Assembly (NCBI GenBank): GCA_038522375.1
Contig: JBCBKE010000004.1
Span: 1-64,000, forward strand
Reading direction: 5' to 3'
From: UBA5336 sp038522375
GTDB lineage: Bacteria; Pseudomonadota; Alphaproteobacteria; Caulobacterales; Hyphomonadaceae
Length of the DNA: 64,000 nucleotides
In this document: positions 1 through 7,298 of the stretch, in pieces
Position numbering within the stretch: position 1 is the first letter of the stretch
Layout of the letters: each line of letters begins with the position of its first letter
Notes under the pieces: model-generated
Database searches by the model: none
What the model was told of the DNA's origin: nothing
The model's input: only the letters and a program-made list of their open reading frames with translations
Made by a program: the position numbers and the translations under genes

Positions 1-152
1 CGGCGGACAAGGAAATGGTCCTGCCGGGCGACAATGTGAAGATGAATGTGGAGCTGATCCAGCCCATCGCCATGGATGAGGGCCTGCGCTTTGCCATCCG
101 CGAAGGCGGCCGCACCGTTGGCGCCGGCGTGGTCTCCAAGATCGAGAAATAG
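1..152 (+). CDS. tuf: Elongation factor Tu, C-terminal end (partial)
   Basis: This is the last 49 codons of a gene that begins before the window; the reading frame starts at base 3. The peptide carries the hallmark C-terminal beta-barrel end of EF-Tu, including LPGDNVKMNVELIQPIA, the segment FAIREGGRTVGAGVV and a final SKIEK. EF-Tu delivers aminoacyl-tRNA to the ribosomal A site in the cytoplasm. A strong intrinsic terminator follows the stop codon, so this is the end of its transcript. Alphaproteobacteria often have two tuf copies, and which copy this is cannot be told. In many bacteria tuf is followed by tRNA-Trp and secE; here tRNA-Trp lies about 1.3 kb away on the other strand. Confidence 0.97.
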   Translation, partial: ADKEMVLPGDNVKMNVELIQPIAMDEGLRFAIREGGRTVGAGVVSKIEK

Positions 153-176
153 GGCAGCTCCCATCTGCTGAAATCG

Positions 177-207
177 AAAAGGCCGTCCCGCAAGGGACGG
201 CCTTTTT
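177..207 (+). terminator. Intrinsic terminator after tuf
   Basis: A perfect nine-base-pair GC-rich stem (GGCCGTCCC with GGGACGGCC) closes a GCAA tetraloop. It is flanked by AAAA on the left and a run of five T on the right. This is a textbook rho-independent terminator for tuf. The A tract on the left could let it work weakly on the opposite strand too. Confidence 0.95.
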
Positions 208-337
208 CATGCGGTCGGGTGGTCGGCCTGTTTGGCTAAAGCGCCGGTCTTTCGTTTCACGCCCGGCCGACGCTTTATACTCTTGTTTTTGCGCAAGTAT
301 CCGTTCGCAAACGTTCCCCGTTTGCGCCGAACTTGAT

Positions 338-1336
338 TCAGGCTTCTGGTTTCACGAACTTCAGCGTCATGCGGTCGCTTTCGCCGATGTCGGCAAAGGC
401 GTCGCCGCCGCGCAGGACAGGGGGAAGTGTCCAGACGCCGCCTTCGTGGTCTGCGGTGTCGGCAGGGTTGGCGTTGACCTCGGAAGTGCCGACCAGTTCG
501 AAACCGGCGGCCTCGAAATTGGCAATCACGTCGGCCTGGCGGAGATAGCCCTTGGAACCGTCCGCATAATCGTCGGGCGCATCGGCGCTGGCCCTGTGCT
601 GGACAATGCCGAGCGTGCCGCCGGGGGCAAGCAGGGCGAAGGCGTGGGCGGCCATGTCATCCTCGATGCCGCGGCTGATGAGGCCGTGCATGGAGCGGAA
701 GACCAGGAGGGCATCGACCGTGCCGGCGATGTCCTCGGGCGCCTCATCGATCTCGAAAGCGGTGATCTTGCCTGCGTCAAGCCCGGTTGCCTCAGCGATG
801 CGGCCCGGGAACGTCTCGGGGAATGCCTTGGCGTTTGCAAATCGCTCGGGGTCCACATCGTCGCCTGCGAGGTAGGCGTCGATGTCATGGTTGGCGGCGA
901 TGTACTGGCCCTCCTCAGCGACGAGCGGGGCGAGGACCCGGGCGTACCAGCCGCCGCCGGGGGCATACTCGGCCACGGTCATGTCGGGCGTAACGCCGAA
1001 GAAGGCCAGCGTGTCCGCGGGATTGCGGAACCCATCCCGGGGGCGGTCGTCGGCGCGGTAGTCTGCAGCGAGGACGTCGGCATAGGTGGCGGGGGTGGGC
1101 AGCATGGGTGGCGCGATGGCGTCGGCGGCATCCATGGCTTCAGCGGCCTCTGCTGCGACGGCTTCTGCTTCTGCCATGGCGTCATCGGCTGCGTCCATGA
1201 CTGCAGCTTCGGCGGTTTCACTGGCCTCGGCTGCGGGCGCCGCATCCAGCGTGTCGGCGACGGGTTCGGTGTTGGCGCAGGCTGAAAGGGCCAGGGCCGC
1301 GACCGACGCGAGCAGGGGGATCGACTGGCGTGTCAT
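338..1336 (-). CDS. Lipoprotein-type class I SAM-dependent methyltransferase
   Basis: The product is 332 residues. It opens with a lipoprotein signal peptide ending in the lipobox LSAC (cysteine near residue 18), followed by a long linker of Ala, Glu and Asp to about residue 78. The rest resembles the predicted methyltransferases of COG4798: motif I appears as AEYAPGGGWYARVLAPLV, and a later ALLAPGGTLGIVQH segment fits the end of the Rossmann core. The start was set at the ATG in front of the signal peptide, with GGAG seven bases upstream; 45 further codons are open upstream but overlap the tRNA end. The substrate is unknown. Cytoplasmic SAM makes a methyl transfer reaction in the periplasm puzzling, so the true activity may differ. 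It stands alone between tuf and tRNA-Trp. Confidence 0.85.
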   Translation of the reverse strand: MTRQSIPLLASVAALALSACANTEPVADTLDAAPAAEASETAEAAVMDAADDAMAEAEAVAAEAAEAMDAADAIAPPMLPTPATYADVLAADYRADDRPRDGFRNPADTLAFFGVTPDMTVAEYAPGGGWYARVLAPLVAEEGQYIAANHDIDAYLAGDDVDPERFANAKAFPETFPGRIAEATGLDAGKITAFEIDEAPEDIAGTVDALLVFRSMHGLISRGIEDDMAAHAFALLAPGGTLGIVQHRASADAPDDYADGSKGYLRQADVIANFEAAGFELVGTSEVNANPADTADHEGGVWTLPPVLRGGDAFADIGESDRMTLKFVKPEA

Positions 1337-1459
1337 GGGATACTCCATCAATGGGACGCAGGGGACCGGCCCTACGTCTTCCTCGCCGCCGTTTAGCAAC
1401 ACGGCTCGCCGCTTGGAAGACTTATCGTCAAGGATTGGATGAAGGCAGGCTTTGGCGTC

Positions 1460-1535
1460 TGGCAGGGGCACCAGGACTTGAACCCGGGACCCTCGGTTTT
1501 GGAGACCGATGCTCTACCAACTGAGCTATACCCCT
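1460..1535 (-). tRNA. trnW: tRNA-Trp (anticodon CCA)
   Basis: Read on the minus strand, the sequence folds as a full cloverleaf. The acceptor stem is AGGGGTA with TGCCCCT, the D arm contains GCTCAGTTGGTAGAGC, and the anticodon arm TCGGT-CTCCAAA-ACCGA has CCA in the loop. The T arm carries GGTTCAAGTCC. The discriminator base is G and the terminal CCA is encoded. The anticodon reads UGG, giving tRNA-Trp. It precedes the methyltransferase gene by about 120 bases on the same strand. Confidence 0.97.
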
Positions 1536-1754
1536 AGGGGCCAGACGAAGCGGTCTTGTGCCCCATAAAGCCGGGGTTTGCAATGGAGGGTGCGGGCGTC
1601 AGGAGCGGAGACATGATAGGGTCTTGGAAGAGCTATCGAACGGCTTGCAGGATGGTTGGTGCGGGTTCCGCGTGACGCTGCGACGCACGGACAGCAGGGC
1701 CGACACGGCCCTATAGAGTAGGGGAAACGCGCCGGGGCGGCACAGCTGACCCTG

Positions 1755-1783
1755 TTGCGCACGCGACTAAACCGGCGTAGGTC
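1755..1783 (+). promoter_or_regulatory. Weak candidate promoter for the nuo operon
   Basis: TTGCGC and TAGGTC are separated by 17 bases and end 27 bases before the nuoA start. The match to a sigma-70 promoter is poor at the -10 element, so this is only a candidate. The gap from the tRNA to nuoA (about 275 bases) shows no open reading frame I can support. It also holds a perfect 7-bp inverted repeat (AGGGCCG and CGGCCCT, loop ACA) at 1696-1712 with no T tract, so it does not look like a terminator. Confidence 0.25.
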
Positions 1784-1810
1784 GCTGTTCACGATTTGGA
1801 GCACAGATCC

Positions 1811-2185
1811 ATGACAGAATTGGAACGGTTCGCCCTGGACTATCTTCCCGTGGTCATTTTCCTTGTTCTTGCAGCCATACTCTCGTTGCTGTTCGTGGTC
1901 GGCTCGTCCCTGCTTGCACCGCACAATCCCGATCCCGAGAAGAACTCGGCCTATGAGTGCGGGTTCAATGCCTTTGATGATGCCCGGATGAAATTCGATG
2001 TGCGGTTCTACCTGGTCGCGATCCTTTTCATCATCTTCGACCTGGAAGTCGCGTTCCTGTTCCCATGGGCCGTCAGCCTGGGGGAAATCGGTGTTTTCGG
2101 CTTCTGGTCAATGGTGGTGTTCCTCGGCGTGCTGACCGTGGGGTTCATCTATGAATGGCGGCGCGGCGCCCTGGAGTGGGAGTAG
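1811..2185 (+). CDS. nuoA: NADH-quinone oxidoreductase subunit A
   Basis: NuoA (124 residues) is a small membrane subunit near the quinone-binding junction of respiratory complex I. Three hydrophobic segments are visible (about residues 10-32, 65-85 and 90-110). The conserved loop between the first two contains NPDPEKNSAYECGF, with the cysteine typical of the family, followed by RFYLVAILFIIFDLE at the next helix. The ATG was chosen because GGAG lies nine bases upstream; a TTG five codons earlier is the only other option. It is the first gene of the nuo operon, and nuoB starts three bases after its stop. Confidence 0.97.
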   Translation: MTELERFALDYLPVVIFLVLAAILSLLFVVGSSLLAPHNPDPEKNSAYECGFNAFDDARMKFDVRFYLVAILFIIFDLEVAFLFPWAVSLGEIGVFGFWSMVVFLGVLTVGFIYEWRRGALEWE

Positions 2186-2188
2186 GCG

Positions 2189-2761
2189 ATGGCGAGCAAG
2201 ACCACATTGCCGCCAGCGTTCGGCGCGGCGCGGAGCGACCTGGAAGGGGGGCATACGCCGCGCCTGGACGATCCGTTCTATGCAGGGCTGAACGATGAGC
2301 TGGCGGACAAGGGCTATTTCACGGCCCGTGCTGATGACCTGATCGCCTGGGCCCGGACGGGTTCGCTGATGTGGATGACGTTCGGATTGGCGTGCTGTGC
2401 TGTGGAAATGATGCATGCGGGAAATCCCCGCTATGATCTCGAGCGGTTTGGCATGGCCCCCCGGGGGTCGCCGCGTCAGTCCGATGTGATGATCGTGGCT
2501 GGCACGCTGACCAACAAGATGGCGCCGGCGCTGCGCAAGGTTTACGACCAGATGCCGGAGCCGCGCTACGTGATCTCCATGGGATCGTGCGCGAATGGCG
2601 GCGGTTATTACCACTATAGCTATTCGGTCGTGCGCGGATGCGACCGGATCGTTCCGGTGGACATCTACATTCCCGGATGCCCGCCAACCGCTGAAGCGCT
2701 GGTGTACGGCTTCCTGCAGTTGCAGAAGAAGATCCGCCGGGAAGGCTCGATCGAGCGTTAG
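2189..2761 (+). CDS. nuoB: NADH-quinone oxidoreductase subunit B
   Basis: NuoB (190 residues) holds iron-sulfur cluster N2, the last electron carrier before quinone in complex I. The four expected ligands are visible: the tandem pair C69-C70 in GLACCAVEMMHAG, C134 in MGSCANGGGYY, and C164 in IPGCPPTAEAL. The sequence has a roughly 40-residue N-terminal extension before the conserved core, which is usual in alphaproteobacteria and mitochondria. It sits directly behind nuoA, and nuoC follows after nine bases. Confidence 0.98.
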   Translation: MASKTTLPPAFGAARSDLEGGHTPRLDDPFYAGLNDELADKGYFTARADDLIAWARTGSLMWMTFGLACCAVEMMHAGNPRYDLERFGMAPRGSPRQSDVMIVAGTLTNKMAPALRKVYDQMPEPRYVISMGSCANGGGYYHYSYSVVRGCDRIVPVDIYIPGCPPTAEALVYGFLQLQKKIRREGSIER

Positions 2762-2770
2762 GACAAAGCG

Positions 2771-3400
2771 ATGGATGTGAGCCAGGATACGCTGGATGGA
2801 CTGCGAGAAACGGTGCTCCGTGTCGGAGAAGAAGCGATCGACACGGTCAAGGTCGCCCATGGCGAACTCACCATCTTTGCGGTGCGCGAGCAGATCGTGC
2901 CATTGATCAGGGCACTGCGGGACGAGTCGAACTGTCTGTTCCAGACGCTGGTCGATATCTGCGGCGTGGATTATCCGGAACGGGAAGAGCGGTTCGAAGT
3001 GGTGTACCACCTTCTCTCCATGCGGCTGAACCAGCGGGTCCGGGTCAAGATCCAGACCGATGAGCAGACACCGGTTCCCAGCCTCACCGGCGTATTTCCG
3101 GCCGCCAATTGGTATGAGCGGGAAGCGTTCGATATGTACGGAATTCAGTTTGCGGACCATCCGGACATGCGGCGGTTGCTCACCGATTACGGTTTCGAGG
3201 GCTATCCCCTGCGCAAGGACTTCCCGCTGACGGGGCACACGGAAGTGCGCTATGACGATCTTGAGAAGCGGGTGGTTTACGAGCCGGTGAAGCTCACCCA
3301 GGAGTATCGCGATTTCGATTTCCTTTCGCCCTGGGAAGGCATGCAGGCCGATATTCCCGGCGACGAAAAGGCTAGTGAGGAGACGAAGGCCGATGGCTGA
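2771..3400 (+). CDS. nuoC: NADH-quinone oxidoreductase subunit C (30 kDa)
   Basis: NuoC (209 residues) is a structural subunit of the peripheral arm of complex I. The signature region is clear: ANWYEREAFDMYGIQFADHP followed by LRRLLTDYGFEGYPLRKDFP, and the C-terminal block YEPVKLTQEYRDFDFLSPWEG. It is a separate gene here, not fused to nuoD as in E. coli, which matches the alphaproteobacterial arrangement. Its last eight bases overlap the start of nuoD. Confidence 0.97.
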   Translation: MDVSQDTLDGLRETVLRVGEEAIDTVKVAHGELTIFAVREQIVPLIRALRDESNCLFQTLVDICGVDYPEREERFEVVYHLLSMRLNQRVRVKIQTDEQTPVPSLTGVFPAANWYEREAFDMYGIQFADHPDMRRLLTDYGFEGYPLRKDFPLTGHTEVRYDDLEKRVVYEPVKLTQEYRDFDFLSPWEGMQADIPGDEKASEETKADG

Positions 3401-4601
3401 TGGCAACCAGATTTCAGCGCCCGGCACTGACGGCAAGTTCACGCTGAATTTCGGGCCCCAGCACCCAGCGGCCCACGGCGTGCTGCGCATGATCCTGGAT
3501 CTCGATGGCGAACTTGTCGAGCGGGTGGACTGCCATGTGGGCCTGCTCCACCGCGGAACTGAAAAGTTGCTGGAGTACAAGACCTACCTGCAGGGCCTGC
3601 CGTATTTCGACCGTCTCGATTACTGCGCGCCGATGAACCAGGAACATGCCTGGTGCCTGGCGATCGAGAAGATGCTAGGTATCGAGGTGCCGCGCCGGGC
3701 GTCCTACATCCGGGTTCTGTATTCAGAAATCGGCCGCATCATGTCACACCTTCTCAATGTGACGACGCAAATTCTGGACGTTGGCGCCCTGACGCCGATC
3801 ACCTGGGCGTTTGAAGAGCGTGAGAAGCTGGTGGTCTTTTATGAGCGGGCATCGGGGTCCCGTATGCACTCGGCCTATTTCAGGCCCGGCGGCGTCCACC
3901 AGGATCTGCCGGAACAGCTCCTGGCTGATATATGGCACTGGTGCGAGGCGTATCCGAAATTCCAGGAGAAGCTCGAAGGGCTGGTGACCGAGAACCGCAT
4001 CTTCAAACAGCGAAATGTCGATATCTGCAACGTTGACGCAAAGACGGCCTTCGATTGGGGGTTTTCGGGGGTGATGGTGCGGGGTTCGGGGATGGCCTGG
4101 GACCTGCGGCGCGCGCAGCCTTATGAGGTCTACAGCGAGCTCGATTTCAAGATTCCTGTTGGCACGAATGGCGACAATTACGACCGCTATGTCTGCCGGA
4201 TGGAGGAGATCCTCGAGAGTGTGAAGATCATGAAGCAGTGCATCGAGGCACTTGATACGATGAAGGGCGAGCCGGTGCTTGTGGCCGGCTCCAAGGTCGC
4301 GCCCCCGCGCCGGAGCGACATGAAGAATTCGATGGAAGCGCTGATCCACCATTTCAAGCTCTATACGGAGGGCTTCCACGTCCCGCCGGGCGAAGTCTAT
4401 GCCGCCGTTGAGGCGCCAAAGGGGGAGTTTGGCGTCTACCTGGTGGCTGACGGTACGAACCGGCCCTACAGGGCAAAGATCCGCGCACCGGGCTTTCCCC
4501 ATCTCCAGGCCATGGACCACCTCTGCAAGGGCTACATGCTCGCCGATGTGTCGGCGATCCTGGGAACGCTGGATATTGTTTTCGGGGAGATCGACCGGTA
4601 G
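3393..4601 (+). CDS. nuoD: NADH-quinone oxidoreductase subunit D (49 kDa)
   Basis: NuoD (402 residues) forms the quinone-binding cavity with NuoB in the peripheral arm. The family motifs are intact: FGPQHPAAHGVLRM near residue 20, HVGLLHRGTEKLLE, YFDRLDYCAPMNQEHA, and a C-terminal MADVSAILGTLDIVFGEIDR-like end. The ATG beginning MADGNQ was chosen over one six codons upstream because it gives the usual N-terminus, with a purine-rich GAGGAGA upstream. It overlaps nuoC by eight bases, and its stop shares one base with the GTG of the next gene. Confidence 0.97.
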   Translation: MADGNQISAPGTDGKFTLNFGPQHPAAHGVLRMILDLDGELVERVDCHVGLLHRGTEKLLEYKTYLQGLPYFDRLDYCAPMNQEHAWCLAIEKMLGIEVPRRASYIRVLYSEIGRIMSHLLNVTTQILDVGALTPITWAFEEREKLVVFYERASGSRMHSAYFRPGGVHQDLPEQLLADIWHWCEAYPKFQEKLEGLVTENRIFKQRNVDICNVDAKTAFDWGFSGVMVRGSGMAWDLRRAQPYEVYSELDFKIPVGTNGDNYDRYVCRMEEILESVKIMKQCIEALDTMKGEPVLVAGSKVAPPRRSDMKNSMEALIHHFKLYTEGFHVPPGEVYAAVEAPKGEFGVYLVADGTNRPYRAKIRAPGFPHLQAMDHLCKGYMLADVSAILGTLDIVFGEIDR

Positions 4602-5053
4602 TGGCTGTGCTTCCCGAATCCCGGCTTTCGATCATCACCCTTGGCGTGGCAGACCGCGCCGCGATGACGGCCTTCTACCGCGATGTCATTGGCCTGAAAC
4701 TGTACAACGAAAAGGGCATGACCATGTTTGACATGGGTGGTCTCGTGCTCGGTTTGTGGGAGTATGACAAGCTGGCCAAGGATGCCGGGCAGCCGGAGGG
4801 CGCGGCGACCGGGTTCAAGGGGACAGCGATTGCCTACAATGCGCACAGCGAGGCGGAGGTCGATGCCATATTCCAGCGGCTGGCCGAAGCGGGTGTCCAG
4901 GTTACGACGGCGCCCCACAAATCCTTCTGGGGCGGGTATTCTGGATACTTTGCCGACCCGGAAGGCAATGCCTGGGAAGTCGCTTTCAACCCGTTCTGGG
5001 CCCTCGATGAGGATGGCAAGCTGGTCCTGCCAGCCAGGAAGGAAGGTGCTTAA
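4601..5053 (+). CDS. VOC (glyoxalase/bleomycin resistance) fold protein inside the nuo operon
   Basis: The 150-residue product has the vicinal oxygen chelate layout. A beta-alpha-beta-beta-beta unit starts at LSIITLGVADRAAMTAFYRDVIGL, and a second begins after about residue 70 and ends with the typical GYFADPEGNAWEVAFNP. Proteins of this type bind a metal and act on small molecules or sequester antibiotics; nothing here fixes the substrate. The canonical first-strand metal His appears replaced (IITLGV). The GTG start overlaps the nuoD stop by one base and its stop overlaps nuoE (TAATG), so it is translated with the complex I genes. No role in complex I is known for this family; it is probably an insertion. 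Confidence 0.85.
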   Translation: MAVLPESRLSIITLGVADRAAMTAFYRDVIGLKLYNEKGMTMFDMGGLVLGLWEYDKLAKDAGQPEGAATGFKGTAIAYNAHSEAEVDAIFQRLAEAGVQVTTAPHKSFWGGYSGYFADPEGNAWEVAFNPFWALDEDGKLVLPARKEGA

Positions 5054-5787
5054 TGGCGCGGCGGCGGTTTGATATCGAGGCAGGCAGCGAGACGTTTTCA
5101 TTCGCGCCCGAAACCGAGGACAAGATCGCGTTCTGGCGCGGGAAGTACCCCGGGGATCGGCAGCAATCGGCGGTAATCCCGCTCCTGTGGCTGGCGCAAA
5201 AGGACAATGGCGGGTGGTTGTCGGAGCCGGCTATGCGCGACGTCGCCGACCGGCTCGATATGCCGTACATCCGTGTCTATGAGGTGGCGACGTTCTATAC
5301 CATGTTCCGCCTGCAGCCGGTGGGGCGGCACCATGTCCAGCTATGCGGGACAACACCCTGCATGCTGCGCGGGGCCAATGACCTGAAGGCCGTCTGTGAA
5401 GACAGGATCGGGCCGAAATTCCAGGTGTCCGATGATGGGAAGCTGTCCTGGGAGGAGGTTGAATGCCTTGGTGCCTGCGTAAACGCGCCGATGGTGCAGA
5501 TCAATGACGACTACTTTGAGGATCTCACCGCGGAGCGTTTGGCCCTTGTGCTGGACAAGCTGAGGAATGGTGCGCCCGTCGCGCCGGGCCCCCAGGTCGA
5601 CCGCCATCGGTCAGAGGCCATGGGCGGAACCGAGGTGCTTTCTGACACCAGCCTGTTTGACGGAAGCCGTAACGGCCTTGCTTCGCTGCCGAACCTTCCT
5701 GAACCGGTAGAGGTGCCCGACCCGGAGGCGAGCGCTTTGCCGCCGGCGGACCCGCCGACCAACACCGAACGCGAGAACAAGGCATAG
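5053..5787 (+). CDS. nuoE: NADH-quinone oxidoreductase subunit E (24 kDa)
   Basis: NuoE (244 residues) carries the binuclear cluster N1a in a thioredoxin-like domain of the NADH module. The four ligands are visible: C98 and C103 in LCGTTPCML, and C138 and C142 in ECLGACVNAP. The N-terminal helical part contains VIPLLWLAQKDNGGW and YIRVYEVATFYTMF as usual. The tail after about residue 175 is a Pro/Glu/Ala-rich, poorly conserved extension common in alphaproteobacterial homologues. Its ATG overlaps the stop of the VOC gene. Confidence 0.97.
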   Translation: MARRRFDIEAGSETFSFAPETEDKIAFWRGKYPGDRQQSAVIPLLWLAQKDNGGWLSEPAMRDVADRLDMPYIRVYEVATFYTMFRLQPVGRHHVQLCGTTPCMLRGANDLKAVCEDRIGPKFQVSDDGKLSWEEVECLGACVNAPMVQINDDYFEDLTAERLALVLDKLRNGAPVAPGPQVDRHRSEAMGGTEVLSDTSLFDGSRNGLASLPNLPEPVEVPDPEASALPPADPPTNTERENKA

Positions 5788-5789
5788 AC

Positions 5790-5981
5790 ATGGCGCGGCA
5801 AATGTCGCCGGAGATCAAGCGGGCCCTTGTCCAGGCTGCCGTTATGGACGCGGTCTGCGTAGCCGCTGGCGTGGGGCTATTTGTCGTTACCGGAAATTGG
5901 GTTTGGCTGCTATCAGGGGTGTTGCTGGGCGCCGGATTTGTGCTGCCCGCCATCATCAAGATGATACGATCTGGAAAGTAG
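5790..5981 (+). CDS. Small two-helix membrane protein between nuoE and nuoF
   Basis: The 63-residue product has a short charged N-terminus (MARQMSPEIKRAL), then two hydrophobic stretches, about residues 15-33 and 37-57, and a basic tail (KMIRSGK). That is the pattern of a small inner-membrane hairpin protein. It starts two bases after nuoE and ends six bases before nuoF, so it is co-translated with the complex I genes. I do not recognise a named family. Small hypothetical genes at this place are known in other alphaproteobacteria, so an accessory role with complex I is possible but is inference only. Confidence 0.75.
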   Translation: MARQMSPEIKRALVQAAVMDAVCVAAGVGLFVVTGNWVWLLSGVLLGAGFVLPAIIKMIRSGK

Positions 5982-5987
5982 GAAGAC

Positions 5988-7292
5988 ATGCTTCAGGACA
6001 AGGACCGGATCTTTACCAATCTCTACGGGCGCCACGATCCGGGGCTGGAGGCTGCCAGAAAGCGTGGCGCCTGGCACCTCACCCGGGAGATCCTCGCCCA
6101 GGGACCGGAGTGGATCTGTGACCAGGTCAAGGCTTCGGGCCTGCGCGGGCGCGGTGGCGCAGGGTTTCCCACCGGGCTGAAATGGACGTTCATGCCGAAA
6201 GAGGTGCGCGACCGGCCCCACTACCTGGTCGTCAATGCCGATGAGTCAGAGCCCGGCACCTGCAAGGACCGGGAGATCATGCGCCATGATCCGCACCTGC
6301 TGATCGAGGGTTGCCTGGTGGCGAGCCGGGCGATGCGCGCCCATGCCTGCTACATCTACATACGCGGCGAGTACATCGCCGAGCGCCATGCCCTGGAAGC
6401 GGCGATCAAGGAGGCTTACGAGGCCCGGTTGATCGGCAAGGACAATGTGAACGGGTGGGACTTCGACTGCTACGTCCACCACGGCGCGGGGGCTTACATT
6501 TGCGGCGAGGAAACGGCCTTGCTGGAAAGCCTTGAAGGCAAGAAAGGCCAGCCGCGCCTGAAGCCGCCATTCCCCGCGAATGCGGGCCTCTATGGCTGTC
6601 CCACAACGGTCAACAATGTGGAATCCATCGCCGTTGCGCCGACGATCATCCGGCGCGGGGCAGAATGGTTCGCCGGCTTTGGCGAGCCCAACAATACTGG
6701 CACGAAGCTGTTCTGCATCTCAGGCCATGTGAACACGCCGTGCAATGTGGAAGAGGAGATGAGCCTCACCTTCCGCGAGCTGATCGACACCCATTGCGGC
6801 GGTGTCCGCGGCGGGTGGGAAAACCTCAAGGCGGTGATTCCCGGCGGGTCATCGGTACCCATGGTGCCGGCCGAGCAGATCATTGACGCCAAGATGGATT
6901 TCGACACGTTGCGGGACCTGAAGTCAGGGCTTGGAACGGCGGCGGTGATCGTGATGGACCAGTCGACGGACCTGATCCGCGCGATTGCGCGCATTTCGTA
7001 TTTCTACAAGCATGAAAGCTGCGGCCAGTGCACGCCCTGCCGGGAGGGTACGGGCTGGATGTGGCGGGTTGTCGAGCGGATGGCCAGGGGTGAGGCCGAC
7101 ATGGCCGAGATCGATATGCTGCTGGAGGTGACCAAGCAGGTGGAAGGCCACACGATCTGCGCCCTGGGCGATGCGGCGGCCTGGCCGATCCAGGGTCTCA
7201 TTCGCCACTTCCGCCACGAAATCGAAGACCGCATCCTCACCTACCGCGCCCAGCACACGCAGGTGCAGGGCCACCAGGTGGCGGCGGAGTAG
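5988..7292 (+). CDS. nuoF: NADH-quinone oxidoreductase subunit F (51 kDa, NADH/FMN binding)
   Basis: NuoF (434 residues) oxidises NADH, passes electrons through FMN and holds cluster N3. The glycine-rich FMN/NADH loop GLRGRGGAGFPTG spans residues 51-63. Next come ESEPGTCKDREI, the GAYICGEETALLESLEG block, and the N3 ligands C345, C348 and C351 (SCGQCTPC) with C391 (HTICALGD). Length and motif order are standard. The gene is followed after six bases by an unexpected secreted-protein gene, instead of directly by nuoG. Confidence 0.98.
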   Translation: MLQDKDRIFTNLYGRHDPGLEAARKRGAWHLTREILAQGPEWICDQVKASGLRGRGGAGFPTGLKWTFMPKEVRDRPHYLVVNADESEPGTCKDREIMRHDPHLLIEGCLVASRAMRAHACYIYIRGEYIAERHALEAAIKEAYEARLIGKDNVNGWDFDCYVHHGAGAYICGEETALLESLEGKKGQPRLKPPFPANAGLYGCPTTVNNVESIAVAPTIIRRGAEWFAGFGEPNNTGTKLFCISGHVNTPCNVEEEMSLTFRELIDTHCGGVRGGWENLKAVIPGGSSVPMVPAEQIIDAKMDFDTLRDLKSGLGTAAVIVMDQSTDLIRAIARISYFYKHESCGQCTPCREGTGWMWRVVERMARGEADMAEIDMLLEVTKQVEGHTICALGDAAAWPIQGLIRHFRHEIEDRILTYRAQHTQVQGHQVAAE

Positions 7293-7298
7293 GGGCGC

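Noticed and set aside
209..1285. Long plus-strand open frame opposite the methyltransferase gene
   Set aside because: It is a Gly/Val-rich mirror of a well-supported coding strand with a signal peptide and ribosome site; such frames are common in GC-rich DNA.
1696..1712. Hairpin between tRNA-Trp and nuoA as a terminator
   Set aside because: The stem is perfect but has no T tract on either strand and stands within the nuo leader, so its role is unclear.
2108..3580. 490-codon minus-strand frame across nuoB and nuoC
   Set aside because: It is antisense to three nuo genes, rich in His and Arg without domain features, and has no ribosome site or family resemblance.
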